In this document: positions 1 to 8,985 of the stretch, piece after piece
Position numbering within the stretch: the stretch's first letter is position 1
Layout: the number at the start of each line of letters is the position of its first letter
DNA from: JAJRQY01 sp965224435
GTDB taxonomy: Bacteria > Actinomycetota > Acidimicrobiia > Acidimicrobiales > SZUA-35
Reading direction: 5' to 3'
Assembly (NCBI GenBank): GCA_965224435.1
Contig: OZ245048.1
Span: forward strand, 3,720,001 to 3,784,000
Length of the DNA: 64,000 bases
The notes under the pieces: generated by a model
Databases searched by the model: none
The model's input: the letters and a program-made list of their open reading frames with translations, nothing else
Told to the model about the DNA's origin: nothing
Position numbers and translations under genes: made by a program

Positions 1-417
1 CACAAACCCCGTGCAGTCACCAAAGGAGCCACCAGTTCCTTCTTCGACCGTCAGATTCAGGAAGGTTGCCAGGGTGCCCGAGTCGGTGTAGCCACCGGAA
101 TAGACCTTGACGGCGGAAGTGTCAGGAACGCTGCCTTGATAGGTGACAACGATGCAGTCAACGACGATCTGTCCGGGTTCCATATTGGTGACGTTGAACA
201 TGGTTGCAGCCGAGTCATCATCAACCAGATCGACTGAACCAACCAGGAAGGCGTTGCCCGTGTTTTGAGTCACGTCGGTAAAGGCGGCCGTTGAGCTTCG
301 CACAACAAGAACGCTCACCAAGGCCAGCGACGCCAGGGCCGCGGCGACGCGAAATACGAGGGCCAGGCTGGCGCTCGATCGCCAGAAGACTTCATTGCTT
401 TGGGAGTCACTACTCAT
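1..417 (-). CDS. SipW/TasA-like secreted protein, partial at window edge
   Basis: The reading frame is open on the minus strand from an ATG at 417 to the left edge (139 codons) with no stop, so the C-terminus is missing. Residues about 18-45 form one hydrophobic segment ending in RSSTAAFTD, followed by a small beta-rich domain with FNVTNMEPGQ. A hydrophobic N-terminus ending in an AxFTD/S-type junction, then a 'NxxPGD/Q'-like motif, is typical of TasA/CalY-like proteins exported through the SipW-type signal peptidase. I infer a secreted fibre or camelysin-like protein. A SipW-type peptidase would be expected just outside the window. It is divergent from the TerC gene. Confidence 0.6.
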   Translation of the reverse strand, partial: MSSDSQSNEVFWRSSASLALVFRVAAALASLALVSVLVVRSSTAAFTDVTQNTGNAFLVGSVDLVDDDSAATMFNVTNMEPGQIVVDCIVVTYQGSVPDTSAVKVYSGGYTDSGTLATFLNLTVEEGTGGSFGDCTGFV

Positions 418-490
418 TGTCGCCTCATCGGTTCAGCAAAACACCAGTCTTTCGCTGGCCCTCTCAGGCTCGACCCGTACCGAACGCGTG

Positions 491-513
491 GAATGGGTCA
501 GATGGCCCATTTC
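491..513. other. Hairpin in the intergenic region before TerC gene
   Basis: Arms ATGGG (493-497) and CCCAT (506-510) face each other, and flanking GAA/TTC extends the stem with one bulge. It lies between the divergent secreted-protein and TerC genes. I looked for the manganese-sensing yybP-ykoY riboswitch that often precedes TerC/Alx genes and could not recognise its conserved core, so this is recorded only as a structure of unknown role. Confidence 0.2.
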
Positions 514-602
514 AGAGATCATCAACCCAGAAGCCCCAAACCACAGGAGCCTCATCGGCAGCGAGAACAACGGAGGACCAGACGCAGTACGATGTCGCGC
601 TC

Positions 603-1559
603 ATGTTCGCATCGAACGCATCACGAGAGAGTTTCGTCGACATTGAGGTTCAGGGCTGGGCCTGGCTTGTGTTGGGGGCAACCATCGTTGTCTTGCTTGG
701 CATCGACCTCTTCCGTCACCGCGAGGACCACGAGCCGACCATTCGCGGTGCCCTTGTCGAGTCCGGCTTCTGGGTCGCCTGCGGCCTGGCATTCGGCCTG
801 TTCATCGCTATTACTTGGGGCGGCGAGGCCTTCGGCGAGTACATCTCCGGCTACGTCATCGAGAAATCACTCAGTATCGATAACGTCTTCGTTTGGGCCC
901 TGATTTTCAGCACCATGCGCACCCCACTTCGATACCAGCACCGGGTCCTATTCTGGGGAATCTTCGGCGCCCTCGTCCTACGGGCCCTCTTCATTGGCAT
1001 CGGGTCAGCCCTTATCTCGCGGTTCGTTTGGGTCCTTGTCCTCTTCGGTCTCTTCCTTATTTTCACCGGTATCAAGGTCATCCGCCACCGCGATGACGAG
1101 GGTGACGCGGCAGCGACAACCGGACTTGGCTTACTCAAACGAGTCATGCCGGTCACCGAAGAGTTCGACGGCCACAACTTCTTCACAAAGCTCAACGGGA
1201 AACGAGCGGCCACTCCTCTCTTTGCTGCCTTGGTCGTCATCGAGTTCAGCGATGTCATCTTTGCAGTCGACTCGGTTCCAGCGGTATTGGCAGTATCCAA
1301 TGAGACCTATCTGGTGTTCGCTTCCAACGCTTTCGCCATTCTCGGCTTGCGAGCCATGTATTTCGTACTGGCTGGGGCACGGGAGCGGTTCCACTATTTA
1401 TCCCATGGCTTAGGAGCAATCCTGACCTTTGTTGGTATCAAGATGGTCATCTCCCCCGTGTACCACCTGGACACCTTTCTCTCTCTTGGCATCATCATCG
1501 GGCTACTTACCTTGGCCGTCGGCTTCAGTGAATACCGAGCCCGGACCCTTGAACTTTGA
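603..1559 (+). CDS. TerC/Alx family integral membrane protein
   Basis: The 318-residue product matches the usual length of TerC/Alx proteins, thought to export manganese or protect exoenzymes during metal loading. Hydrophobic segments run through the chain. The two family signatures are present: SLSIDNVFVW near residue 85 and IEFSDVIFAVDSVPA near residue 215, which contribute the conserved membrane aspartates. The open frame extends back to 291, but that extension is Arg/Pro/Ser-rich and unlike the family, so the ATG at 603 is chosen. There is no clear Shine-Dalgarno site. It probably stands alone, as the next gene is on the opposite strand. Confidence 0.9.
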   Translation: MFASNASRESFVDIEVQGWAWLVLGATIVVLLGIDLFRHREDHEPTIRGALVESGFWVACGLAFGLFIAITWGGEAFGEYISGYVIEKSLSIDNVFVWALIFSTMRTPLRYQHRVLFWGIFGALVLRALFIGIGSALISRFVWVLVLFGLFLIFTGIKVIRHRDDEGDAAATTGLGLLKRVMPVTEEFDGHNFFTKLNGKRAATPLFAALVVIEFSDVIFAVDSVPAVLAVSNETYLVFASNAFAILGLRAMYFVLAGARERFHYLSHGLGAILTFVGIKMVISPVYHLDTFLSLGIIIGLLTLAVGFSEYRARTLEL

Positions 1560-1646
1560 CTAGTTGAGCAACCGGAAGTGGGAAGCTCGCCCGCATGGCT
1601 CACGAATCAACCTGCGCTGCTGTCCTGTCGGCCAGCACCTTGAGTG

Positions 1647-2447
1647 CTACCCCAGCAAGCCGCTGATGAGGAATTCGACTCGTCGGTTCGTCTGACGTCC
1701 TTCTCGGGTGTCATTCGAAACCAGGGGCTCGGATTCGCCCCGACCCTCCGTCATGAGACGAGTGGAGTCGACTCCGAGGGAGATGAGGGCATCGGCCGTT
1801 GCCTGGGCTCGCTCAGATGACAATCGAAGATTCAATTCTTCTTCGCCAATGTCATCGGTGTGCCCGACGATGGTCAGAATAGCTTCTTCGCGGGACTCCA
1901 TGAGCTGAACGGCCAACCCAATGAGAGGTCGGTAGTTGTCAGCAACATTGGAAGCTCCGGTCTGGAACAACACGGTTTCGGCCACGGTCAACTGGATTGG
2001 AAGACTCGGATCAAAGACCGCATCCGAGCTGATCTCGAAATTGTTGATGACCTGACTCTCGCCAACTGCATTCTCCATTGCGCTCTGGATCAGATTCGAA
2101 GCAGCATCGTCGGGGACCATGCCTTCGAGGTAGATGGCGCCATCCTTTATCACCAACTGCTGGGTTGCCTCAGCGTCAAAGGGCAAGGCCACAGGAGGAC
2201 CGTCAGCGAAGAGGTATTCAGAGAGGTAGGGCCAGCCCGCTGCTCCTATGCCACCCAAAGCGGCAACAAGAACCACAGCAGCCGCAAGCTTGACAATGAA
2301 GGAGTGTTCACCGTCACCCTGCGACCGGACGACACTGTCTGTCGAAGGAACCTCGGCGGCCACGTGCTGTGGAGCGGGCTCAAGGTTGGGAACAACCAGA
2401 GGATTGCTATCAACCTTTTCGCCGACCCATCCGTCAATCACGGTCAC
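1647..2447 (-). CDS. Membrane-anchored BON/OmpA-family protein
   Basis: The 266-residue protein has a short cytoplasmic N-terminus, one transmembrane helix (about residues 50-72), a BON-like segment (LVIKDGAIYLEGMVPD onward, about 90-145) and a C-terminal OmpA domain. The OmpA domain shows LTIVGHTDD, the peptidoglycan-binding loop with RLSSERAQATADAL, and GRGESEP/NRRVEF. Such proteins anchor to peptidoglycan. The GTG at 2447 overlaps the TGA of the upstream FHA gene as GTGA, which supports this start and translational coupling. A TTG at 2459 would be 12 bases longer. Functional pairing with the FHA/FtsK-like protein is inferred from the coupling. Confidence 0.82.
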   Translation of the reverse strand: MTVIDGWVGEKVDSNPLVVPNLEPAPQHVAAEVPSTDSVVRSQGDGEHSFIVKLAAAVVLVAALGGIGAAGWPYLSEYLFADGPPVALPFDAEATQQLVIKDGAIYLEGMVPDDAASNLIQSAMENAVGESQVINNFEISSDAVFDPSLPIQLTVAETVLFQTGASNVADNYRPLIGLAVQLMESREEAILTIVGHTDDIGEEELNLRLSSERAQATADALISLGVDSTRLMTEGRGESEPLVSNDTREGRQTNRRVEFLISGLLG

Positions 2448-3676
2448 GGGGCGATCCAATCATTCGAGTTCGCTCCAGTGATGCTGTGCTCTCGCATCTG
2501 GAAGGTAACACCAAGGGCAAAGACAGAAGAGACACCGATCGGTGAGACGCCTTGCAGGACTTGTCCGGTCGATCGATCAGTAACGGTGGCCGACTTCGAA
2601 CCGAGTTCCATGACAAGTCCCACGGACTCCGGAACTTGCTGACCGGTCTCGACAACAACGATTGCTCCTCGATCGGGCACGTCCACCGGAGCGTCACCCT
2701 CATCAACGATCAGTAAATTCAATGTCGAGTCAGGCAAATTCTCGGCGTTGGGAAGCGAATCGACCCAAGACCATTCGTTGCGGCTGCCGCGTGCCATCGT
2801 TCGAAGGCCAACCGCATCAGGACGAGACATGGTGGCCACACAAAGCGCAACCCATGACACGACGGCCCGCGCAGCGGCACGAGGCCCAACGACAGCCAGG
2901 CTCTGAGAAAGCAGATCAATCTCAAGCGGAGCTGCGGGGATGCTGGCCAGGGAGTTCAACTTCTTCTGGGTAGCTGAATTCAGTTTCGAAAGATCACCAG
3001 GCACCACGTAGGGTCCACTGACAAGAGCGATAGGTGCTCGTCCAAAGCCCAGCGTATTCGGCCCCATGGTATGGAATGAGGTTGGTCCAGCAATTGAACG
3101 TCGATTGATTTCCGCAGGCCCGAGTCGGGCTCCCCGGCTGGCCTGAAGAGCCTGTGCGTGACCAGTTTTGGCCCAAGCAACGATGGCCTCATCCGCACCG
3201 CGTCCCTTGCCCGGCTCGGGCATGGGAGGCAAAGACTCTGGCGCGCATTCTTCAACACGGCGAAGGAGCGAAGGGGTCGCTGAAGCAACAACAAAGCTGG
3301 CGCCAGCCACGTCGATGATCTGACCGTCGCTGACGACCGTCGGCTTCATCACCTGTTGACCATCGAGCAACAGTCCGTCTGGAGTTGGAGTGATAGTGAT
3401 TGCGCCATCGTTGGCAATCGCTAAGCCGAAGCGCGGCATCGTTGGCTGCCCCTGCCCCAAGCCCGAGGCGCCTGAACTGTGACCAAACCGGTAGGACCCG
3501 ACCGAGAGTGGGAACGAACCGCCGGCATCCAGGCCAGTGATCTGGGTCAGCGTGAGTCCACGATCAAGACTTGGGCTGACAAACGCCTCGGAGGAGTCAG
3601 CTTCCAGCGCACCAGCCAGATCTGGCCCAAGTCGGTCATGAAGTTGTTTGAGGTTGTCTGCGATGTCTGTTCTCAT
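2444..3676 (-). CDS. FHA-like plus truncated FtsK/EccC-type protein
   Basis: The 410-residue protein starts with an FHA-like beta domain (about residues 40-140: LDAGGSFPLSVGSYRFG, then MPRFGLAIANDGAITITP). From about 195 it resembles the first, degenerate part of actinobacterial FHA-FtsK/SpoIIIE (EccC-like) proteins: PLEIDL, then SLAVVGPRAAARAVV, then WSWVDSLPN. The protein ends where those proteins continue into ATPase modules. No Walker A GxxGxGKS is present. The ATG at 3676 is chosen because a strong GGGAGAG lies just upstream; the TTG at 3694 is the alternative. It is coupled by GTGA overlap to the OmpA-type gene. The family match is from motif memory, so function is open: perhaps a scaffold derived from a type VII secretion ATPase. 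Confidence 0.55.
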   Translation of the reverse strand: MRTDIADNLKQLHDRLGPDLAGALEADSSEAFVSPSLDRGLTLTQITGLDAGGSFPLSVGSYRFGHSSGASGLGQGQPTMPRFGLAIANDGAITITPTPDGLLLDGQQVMKPTVVSDGQIIDVAGASFVVASATPSLLRRVEECAPESLPPMPEPGKGRGADEAIVAWAKTGHAQALQASRGARLGPAEINRRSIAGPTSFHTMGPNTLGFGRAPIALVSGPYVVPGDLSKLNSATQKKLNSLASIPAAPLEIDLLSQSLAVVGPRAAARAVVSWVALCVATMSRPDAVGLRTMARGSRNEWSWVDSLPNAENLPDSTLNLLIVDEGDAPVDVPDRGAIVVVETGQQVPESVGLVMELGSKSATVTDRSTGQVLQGVSPIGVSSVFALGVTFQMREHSITGANSNDWIAP

Positions 3677-3893
3677 GAGATCTCTCCCTTGCACATCGGC
3701 TGATCCATACCCACAATTGAGTAATCCGGATCACATTCGACAGAAACTTGCTCATCCCCTAAACGCAACAGCCCACAAAGCCGGGAGGACATCTCTTTCG
3801 CTTCAGAATCCCCATCAACTCGGTTGAGGGGACTGGGGAACGATCTGGACTGGAACGGAACGACTTCGTCTTGGCGGAGCGAGTCCTGCTACC

Positions 3894-4883
3894 TTGACCC
3901 AAATGATCGATAGCAGTGTCATGCTGATGCCCGTCACCTCGATTACACGCCTCGTCGAGCTGGCCCAGATTGCCGAAAAGTTGGGCTATTCCAGAGTTTG
4001 GGTCCCCGATGAGGGACTTGCTTCGCGAGACGTGTTTGTGACCATGGCCGCCATGGCTCAGGCCACCACATCCATCAAGATTGGTACGGGGATTGTCAAC
4101 CCGTACTCCCGTCACCCAGCCCTTATCGCGTCAGCTATCTCAACCATTGACGAACTCTCCGGAGGACGCGCCTTCCTTGGCTACGGGGCCGGCGGAAGCC
4201 TGACGCTGAACCCGCTCGGCATAGACAGAAATCGGCCATTGGCCCATGTTCGCGATGCCATCACCGCCAGCCGCCGACTGTTAGGTGGCGACACAGTGAG
4301 CATGTCAGACACCTTCGTTCTTGATGAAGCTCGACTCAGCTTCTCCCGTCCTGACATGGAAATCTGGTTCGCTGGACGCGGACCGAAGATGTTGCGCCAG
4401 GCTGGCGAACTTGCCGACGGGGTGCTCTTGGAGTTCCTACATAAGCCAACACTTGGCGACTACGTTAGTCGAGTCCGAGAAGGCTCAGCTGGGCGCGAGA
4501 CACAGCCGAAGCTTTGCTATTCAACCATGATTATCACCAACCCGGATCGGATCGAAGAGGTCAGGCCACATATGACCTACCGATTGGTTGATTCTCCTCC
4601 CAAGGTCAAGGAACTGCTGGGCATTAGCGAAGCTGATACCAAAGCAATCGCCGCGGCCATGCATGGCGGCTTAGAAGAAGCAGCCAAGCTGATACCTGAT
4701 GAATGGGTCGACCCATTCGTGATCCGGGGAACAGTCGATGAATGTGCAGTCGAGTTGACCACAATCATGGATACTCATGGGTTTGACGAGTTCATGCTGG
4801 TGGTTGCCGACATGGACGGGGCTGAAGATCTGATGGTCGAAGTAGCCGAGGTCACCGCCGCAGCCGATCGGGTCCAGTCATGA
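3894..4883 (+). CDS. Luciferase-like (probably F420-dependent) oxidoreductase
   Basis: The 329-residue protein has the LLM TIM-barrel pattern: ARLVELAQ-type helix, GYSRVWVPDEG, TSIKIGTGIVNPYSRHP, LSGGRAFLGYGAGG and WFAGRGPKMLRQAGELADGVL. These match the F420-dependent 5,10-methylene-H4MPT reductase-like branch. The start is uncertain: TTG at 3894 lies about 14 bases after GGAG, while ATG at 3903 is three codons in. Its stop overlaps the ATG of the molybdenum hydroxylase gene (ATGA at 4880-4883), so the two are very likely co-translated and act in one oxidative pathway. Substrate is unknown. Confidence 0.85.
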   Translation: MTQMIDSSVMLMPVTSITRLVELAQIAEKLGYSRVWVPDEGLASRDVFVTMAAMAQATTSIKIGTGIVNPYSRHPALIASAISTIDELSGGRAFLGYGAGGSLTLNPLGIDRNRPLAHVRDAITASRRLLGGDTVSMSDTFVLDEARLSFSRPDMEIWFAGRGPKMLRQAGELADGVLLEFLHKPTLGDYVSRVREGSAGRETQPKLCYSTMIITNPDRIEEVRPHMTYRLVDSPPKVKELLGISEADTKAIAAAMHGGLEEAAKLIPDEWVDPFVIRGTVDECAVELTTIMDTHGFDEFMLVVADMDGAEDLMVEVAEVTAAADRVQS

Positions 4884-7222
4884 ATCGCTGGATTGGCAAG
4901 CCGCTCAAGCGTCGCGAGGACTACAGCCTTTTGACAGGAGCAAGTGGTTTCATGGCCGACATCGCTCGGCCAGGAACCCTCCATGTTGGCTTTGTCCGAA
5001 GCATCGTCGCCCACGCTGACATCGCCAGTATCGATGTTGATGAGGCGCGCTCAATGCCAGGCATTGTTGCCGTTGTCACTGCCGCTGACTTCCCCGAGCC
5101 ACTCGTTGCCCAACCCAGCACTCACGAGCTCGGCACCCGTCCGACCCCCTACTACGCCCTGGCTCAAGGCACCGTACGCTATGTGGGTGAAGCCATTGTT
5201 GCCGTCGTTGGTGAGTCAGCGACCGCAGTTGCTGATGCAGCCGAATTGGTTGTGATTGACTACGCCGAACGGTCGGTCGTGGTTGATGCCCGTGAAGCCG
5301 TGGAGCCAGATTCGGTTCGGGTCTACCCAGAGTGGCCCGACAACATTGCTGGCACATTTGACGCACAGATTGGCGATGTCGACGCGGCGATTGCCAATGC
5401 CGACGTGGTTGTGCGCAAGCGGCTCGGGATCCAGCGACAAACCGCAGTCTCTATGGAAACGCGCGGCGCCCTCGCTGACTGGGACCAATACCGAGGCGAG
5501 CTGGTTCTCACCACCTCCACCCAGAGCCCACATATCGTTCGCGATTTCTTGGCCGAGGTCACCGGACTTCCAACCCACAAGATCATCGTTCGAGTACCCG
5601 CTGTCGGCGGCGCATTCGGGGCCAAGTTTCACTATTACCCCGAAGAAACAGCCGTCGCCCTCCTATCAATGATGCTGAAGCGGCCAGTCATCTGGCTCGA
5701 AGCACGGAGTGAATCCTTCCTAGCCACCGTGCATGCTCGCCAACAAAGCGTCGACGTCACCATTGCTGCCAACAATGACGGCCAGATCGTCGGCATCTCA
5801 GCCGACCTTATTGCTGACATGGGCGCCTACATGCACATGGCCAGCTACGGCCCGGCATGGCTGACCTCGGTCATGATGACAAATGTCTATGAGATCCCAA
5901 ACGCTCGTGCCCGGCTCAAGGCCGTTGTCACTAACAAGACTCCTTCCGGGTCATATCGAGGTTGGGGACAGCCCCAAGCCAACTTCGTGGTTGAACGCAT
6001 GGTTGACTTACTGGCAGCCCAACTCTCGATGGATCCCATCGATCTCCGACGCAAGAACTTCATCACCCCCGACAAGTTCCCCTACACCAGCTTGTTCCAC
6101 ACATATGACAATGGCGACTACGCCGCCTGCCTGACCGAGGGTCTGGAAGTTGGACGCTATGAGGAGTGGCGGGTCAAGCAGAAACAGGCCAAGGCCGAAG
6201 GGCGGCATATTGGTATCGGGCTGTCCTTCTATGTCGAGAATACTGCCCTTGGTCCATCTCGACAGATGAATCAAGGCGGCCTCAACCAGGGCGGCTATGA
6301 CATCTCCAATATTCGGATGGAACCCGACGGCGGAGTCACCGTCTATACCGGACTCTGTGAGATGGGTCAGGGCTTTACCAACGGACTGGCCCAGATGGCA
6401 GCCGACACCATCGGCCTGCATCCCGACCAGGTAACGGTCGTCACCGGCGATACCGACAAGTGTCCGTACACCGGGCACGGAACTGGGGCCAGTCGCTCAG
6501 CTGCGGTAGGTGGAGCAGCGGTGCGCAAAGCCTCACTGGCTCTACGGGAGCGCGTCATCACCATTGCTTCCAACATGTTGGAAGCAGCCGAGCAAGATCT
6601 CGAGATAGAGGACGGCAAGATCTGGGTTACGGGAAGCCCAACCCAGTCTGTCACCACGGCGGACGTTGGCCGAGCTGCCTACTTGCGAGCCATTGACCTA
6701 CCCCCCGGGGTTGACCCCGGGCTTGAGGTGATCGAAGTCTTCGACCCTATTGCCATGGCCTGGCCCTACGGACTGAACATCGCCGTGGTCGAGGTCGACG
6801 TTGAGACCGGCCTAGTTGAGGTGCTTGACTACACCGTGTTCCACGACTGTGGCACCATCCTAAACCCCATGATTGTTGACGGCCAGATACACGGCGGAGT
6901 CGCCCAAGGAATCGCGGCAGCTCTCTACGAAGACCTCAGCTATAGCCCTGAAGGTCAACCGCTTTCGGCCAACCTCATGACCTACCTAGTACCGTCAGCT
7001 GTCGAGCTGCCCAACGTCAACACGGGCCACACCATCAGCCCGTCACCCGTTATTCCCGGTGGCATGAAAGGGGTTGGTGAGGCTGGCATCATCGGACCAC
7101 CAGCGGCAATCGTGAGTGCCATCGAAGATGCTCTTCGTCCGCTTGACATCACCTTCACCGAGACTCCAGTAACCCCCCAAAAGATTTTCGAAGCCATCGC
7201 CGCCGCCGAATCGCCAGGCTAG
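4880..7222 (+). CDS. Xanthine dehydrogenase family molybdopterin-binding subunit
   Basis: The 780-residue protein has the usual length and layout of CoxL/XdhB-type large subunits. It has an N-terminal ab hammerhead (GKPLKRREDYSLLTG onward), a VGGAFGAK molybdopterin motif near residue 243, SYRGWGQPQ near 357 (the position of the CO-dehydrogenase active-site loop, but neither form I AYRCSFR nor form II AYRGAGR), and KGVGEAGIIGPPAAI near 730 carrying the catalytic Glu. It is therefore a molybdenum hydroxylase of unknown substrate, not a CO dehydrogenase. No 2Fe-2S or FAD subunit gene is adjacent, which is unusual because these enzymes normally need both. Its neighbour is a coupled LLM oxidoreductase. 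Confidence 0.9.
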   Translation: MNRWIGKPLKRREDYSLLTGASGFMADIARPGTLHVGFVRSIVAHADIASIDVDEARSMPGIVAVVTAADFPEPLVAQPSTHELGTRPTPYYALAQGTVRYVGEAIVAVVGESATAVADAAELVVIDYAERSVVVDAREAVEPDSVRVYPEWPDNIAGTFDAQIGDVDAAIANADVVVRKRLGIQRQTAVSMETRGALADWDQYRGELVLTTSTQSPHIVRDFLAEVTGLPTHKIIVRVPAVGGAFGAKFHYYPEETAVALLSMMLKRPVIWLEARSESFLATVHARQQSVDVTIAANNDGQIVGISADLIADMGAYMHMASYGPAWLTSVMMTNVYEIPNARARLKAVVTNKTPSGSYRGWGQPQANFVVERMVDLLAAQLSMDPIDLRRKNFITPDKFPYTSLFHTYDNGDYAACLTEGLEVGRYEEWRVKQKQAKAEGRHIGIGLSFYVENTALGPSRQMNQGGLNQGGYDISNIRMEPDGGVTVYTGLCEMGQGFTNGLAQMAADTIGLHPDQVTVVTGDTDKCPYTGHGTGASRSAAVGGAAVRKASLALRERVITIASNMLEAAEQDLEIEDGKIWVTGSPTQSVTTADVGRAAYLRAIDLPPGVDPGLEVIEVFDPIAMAWPYGLNIAVVEVDVETGLVEVLDYTVFHDCGTILNPMIVDGQIHGGVAQGIAAALYEDLSYSPEGQPLSANLMTYLVPSAVELPNVNTGHTISPSPVIPGGMKGVGEAGIIGPPAAIVSAIEDALRPLDITFTETPVTPQKIFEAIAAAESPG

Positions 7223-7359
7223 GGATCCGTTGAGCTGAGCAGCCACTGACCAAAAACGACTTCGCCCCCACCACTGCTCACAAGAGCAATCGATAGGGAC
7301 GAAGACAACCCGAACTGGTGGAGCAGCTCGTGCGGATTTCTTACTCAGAGGACGAGTCG

Positions 7360-8145
7360 CTACTGACCCGGCCCAAGGCTTCGGAAGGACTTGGGCAACA
7401 GGGCCCGAACCTTGGAGATCGCCGAATTGACGGCAGGTGTCGCCGGGTGAGCCCGAGAGAGGGTGAGCAGCGCCATCGGACGGTTGCTCACATCGAATGG
7501 CCACAACGAAACACGGGTACCAGCAGAATCGATCAAGGTAATCACGTAGGGATCCCCAATCGCTACGAAGCCGGGGGCTCGCTCACACGCTCTGGCAAGG
7601 AGTACCGAGAAGGCAGCCAGCGCATCGTCGGCCACACCGGCCGAAACGATTTGCAGACCAGCATCATCAACCACGGTGGCAGCAAAAGTGTCTTCGTTCA
7701 AGAGATTGTTGACAGCCTCTTGCAAAGACTTGGCATTGTCACGAGCAGCTGCATCGTGACCAAGGGGAGAGAGGTCTTCGACCACGGCCTTTGTGCTGAG
7801 TTCCTCTTGGAGCGTGTCGACTTCTCGGCGCAAGCGATCAGCTTCGCCACCCTTGACCTTGGCCCGGCGATAGTCGGTACGCATGATTTCCACGCCATCC
7901 AACCGCAAGTTCAATGTCGCTAGCTCCTGCACCTTGATACCAACGTCATCTTTCAGGTCGTTGATCTTCTGCTTCTGGTTGGTCCTGTCATCGCTCAATA
8001 CGATGACTTGGGACTCCAGATCAGAAGCCAGGAGAACCGCTTCGGCCGCCTGTTTTGACGCACCACGGGTTGACCAGCGTCCAAACAAGTAGCCGGCAAC
8101 GAGGAGCACAAGTGCCCCGCTAATCAGTATGAATGTGTTTGTCAT
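7360..8145 (-). CDS. Membrane-anchored coiled coil with Roadblock-like C-terminal domain
   Basis: The 261-residue protein has one N-terminal transmembrane helix (residues 4-22), then a long charged coiled coil (about 30-125, rich in heptad Leu/Asp/Arg). A compact C-terminal domain (about 140-245: NNLLNEDTFAATVVDDAGLQ, LIDSAGTRVSLWPF, PMALLTLSR) has the alternating strand/helix pattern of Roadblock/LC7 domains. I do not recognise a named family. It is last in a minus-strand series after the V4R-like, Roadblock and di-iron MBL genes, 40 bases downstream of the MBL gene. I infer a membrane tether or output partner for the neighbouring Roadblock protein. Confidence 0.65.
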   Translation of the reverse strand: MTNTFILISGALVLLVAGYLFGRWSTRGASKQAAEAVLLASDLESQVIVLSDDRTNQKQKINDLKDDVGIKVQELATLNLRLDGVEIMRTDYRRAKVKGGEADRLRREVDTLQEELSTKAVVEDLSPLGHDAAARDNAKSLQEAVNNLLNEDTFAATVVDDAGLQIVSAGVADDALAAFSVLLARACERAPGFVAIGDPYVITLIDSAGTRVSLWPFDVSNRPMALLTLSRAHPATPAVNSAISKVRALLPKSFRSLGPGQ

Positions 8146-8185
8146 CTCAGTCCTAGGTTTCCTTGTTCGAGACCGGTATCGCTAC

Positions 8186-8962
8186 CTACTGATCACTGCC
8201 AGCACTTGTGAGCTCCCGGCGCGGAATGGGAAAACTATTTCCCATGATGTCCGCACCAGTCTCAAGGCTGTCGATCCAGTCGATGAATTGGTTGCACATT
8301 TCCTTGCCCCGGAAGATGCCGCCATGCTGGGGAGCAATGATCTCTAGATCAAGTTGACGGGCAGTATTGGCCCACATCTTCATGGCACGAGTCGAGGGCA
8401 TGTAGCGACGATGGAAGCCTTCCATGTACTGGATGTGCGCCTCGAAGTCCGTGACTTCCATCTCGCCACCAACGGAAGCACCAAGGTCACCGCTGTACAA
8501 GATCTTGGATGCCGGGTCCAAGAGTTGGTAGTTGCCGGAGGAATGCAAGAAGTGAGCAGGGATGAACTTCAATTCGGAGCCACCAAGCTCGATGCTCATG
8601 CCTTCATCAGGAATCCCGATCATGCGATCGACCACCATTGCGTCGACACCAAAGTGCGAGATGAACTTCAGCCAGATCTGTGGAGCAAACGCCATCACAT
8701 CTGTGGTCATGAGCCAACCATTGATCGCGGCCACAATGTCCGGATCCTGGTGGGAACAGAACATGTACTTGAGGTCGGCGGAACCGATCTCGGTGGCGGC
8801 CTCGGCAAATAGCTTGGTGAAGACCTTGTGCCCGCCAGGGTCAAGGATGATGGCTTCCCCGTTCCGAATGATCATGTGCTGGTTGGACTGGATGGCCTCA
8901 CCTTCACTCATGTCGTGAAAGAAGACGTTCCTCTGGTTGGCATCCTCGTGAAGAGTAATCAT
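8186..8962 (-). CDS. Metallo-beta-lactamase fold protein of the di-iron (FprA/ODP-like) type
   Basis: The 258-residue protein has an MBL fold without a flavodoxin domain. The usual HxHxDH is replaced by SHQDPDI near residue 90, as in oxygen-binding di-iron proteins and FprA relatives, where Glu/Asp ligands replace a His. Further ligand candidates are the His in IPAHFLHSSGN, the Asp in ILYSGDLGA and the His in IIAPQHGG. ODP-type proteins can bind or reduce O2, so an oxygen or NO sensing role is plausible here rather than hydrolysis. It lies 23 bases after the Roadblock gene and 40 before the coiled-coil gene, consistent with one operon. Confidence 0.78.
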   Translation of the reverse strand: MITLHEDANQRNVFFHDMSEGEAIQSNQHMIIRNGEAIILDPGGHKVFTKLFAEAATEIGSADLKYMFCSHQDPDIVAAINGWLMTTDVMAFAPQIWLKFISHFGVDAMVVDRMIGIPDEGMSIELGGSELKFIPAHFLHSSGNYQLLDPASKILYSGDLGASVGGEMEVTDFEAHIQYMEGFHRRYMPSTRAMKMWANTARQLDLEIIAPQHGGIFRGKEMCNQFIDWIDSLETGADIMGNSFPIPRRELTSAGSDQ

Positions 8963-8985
8963 GACAAGAATTCTCCGCCGGCCGA

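Noticed and set aside
418..602. Manganese riboswitch upstream of TerC
   Set aside because: No recognisable yybP-ykoY core; only one simple hairpin is present.
291..602. N-terminal extension of TerC
   Set aside because: Its composition is Arg/Pro/Ser-rich, family proteins begin near 603, and it would overlap the divergent gene.
4880..7222. Carbon monoxide dehydrogenase large subunit
   Set aside because: The active-site loop is SYRGWGQPQ rather than AYRCSFR or AYRGAGR, and no CoxM/CoxS genes are adjacent.
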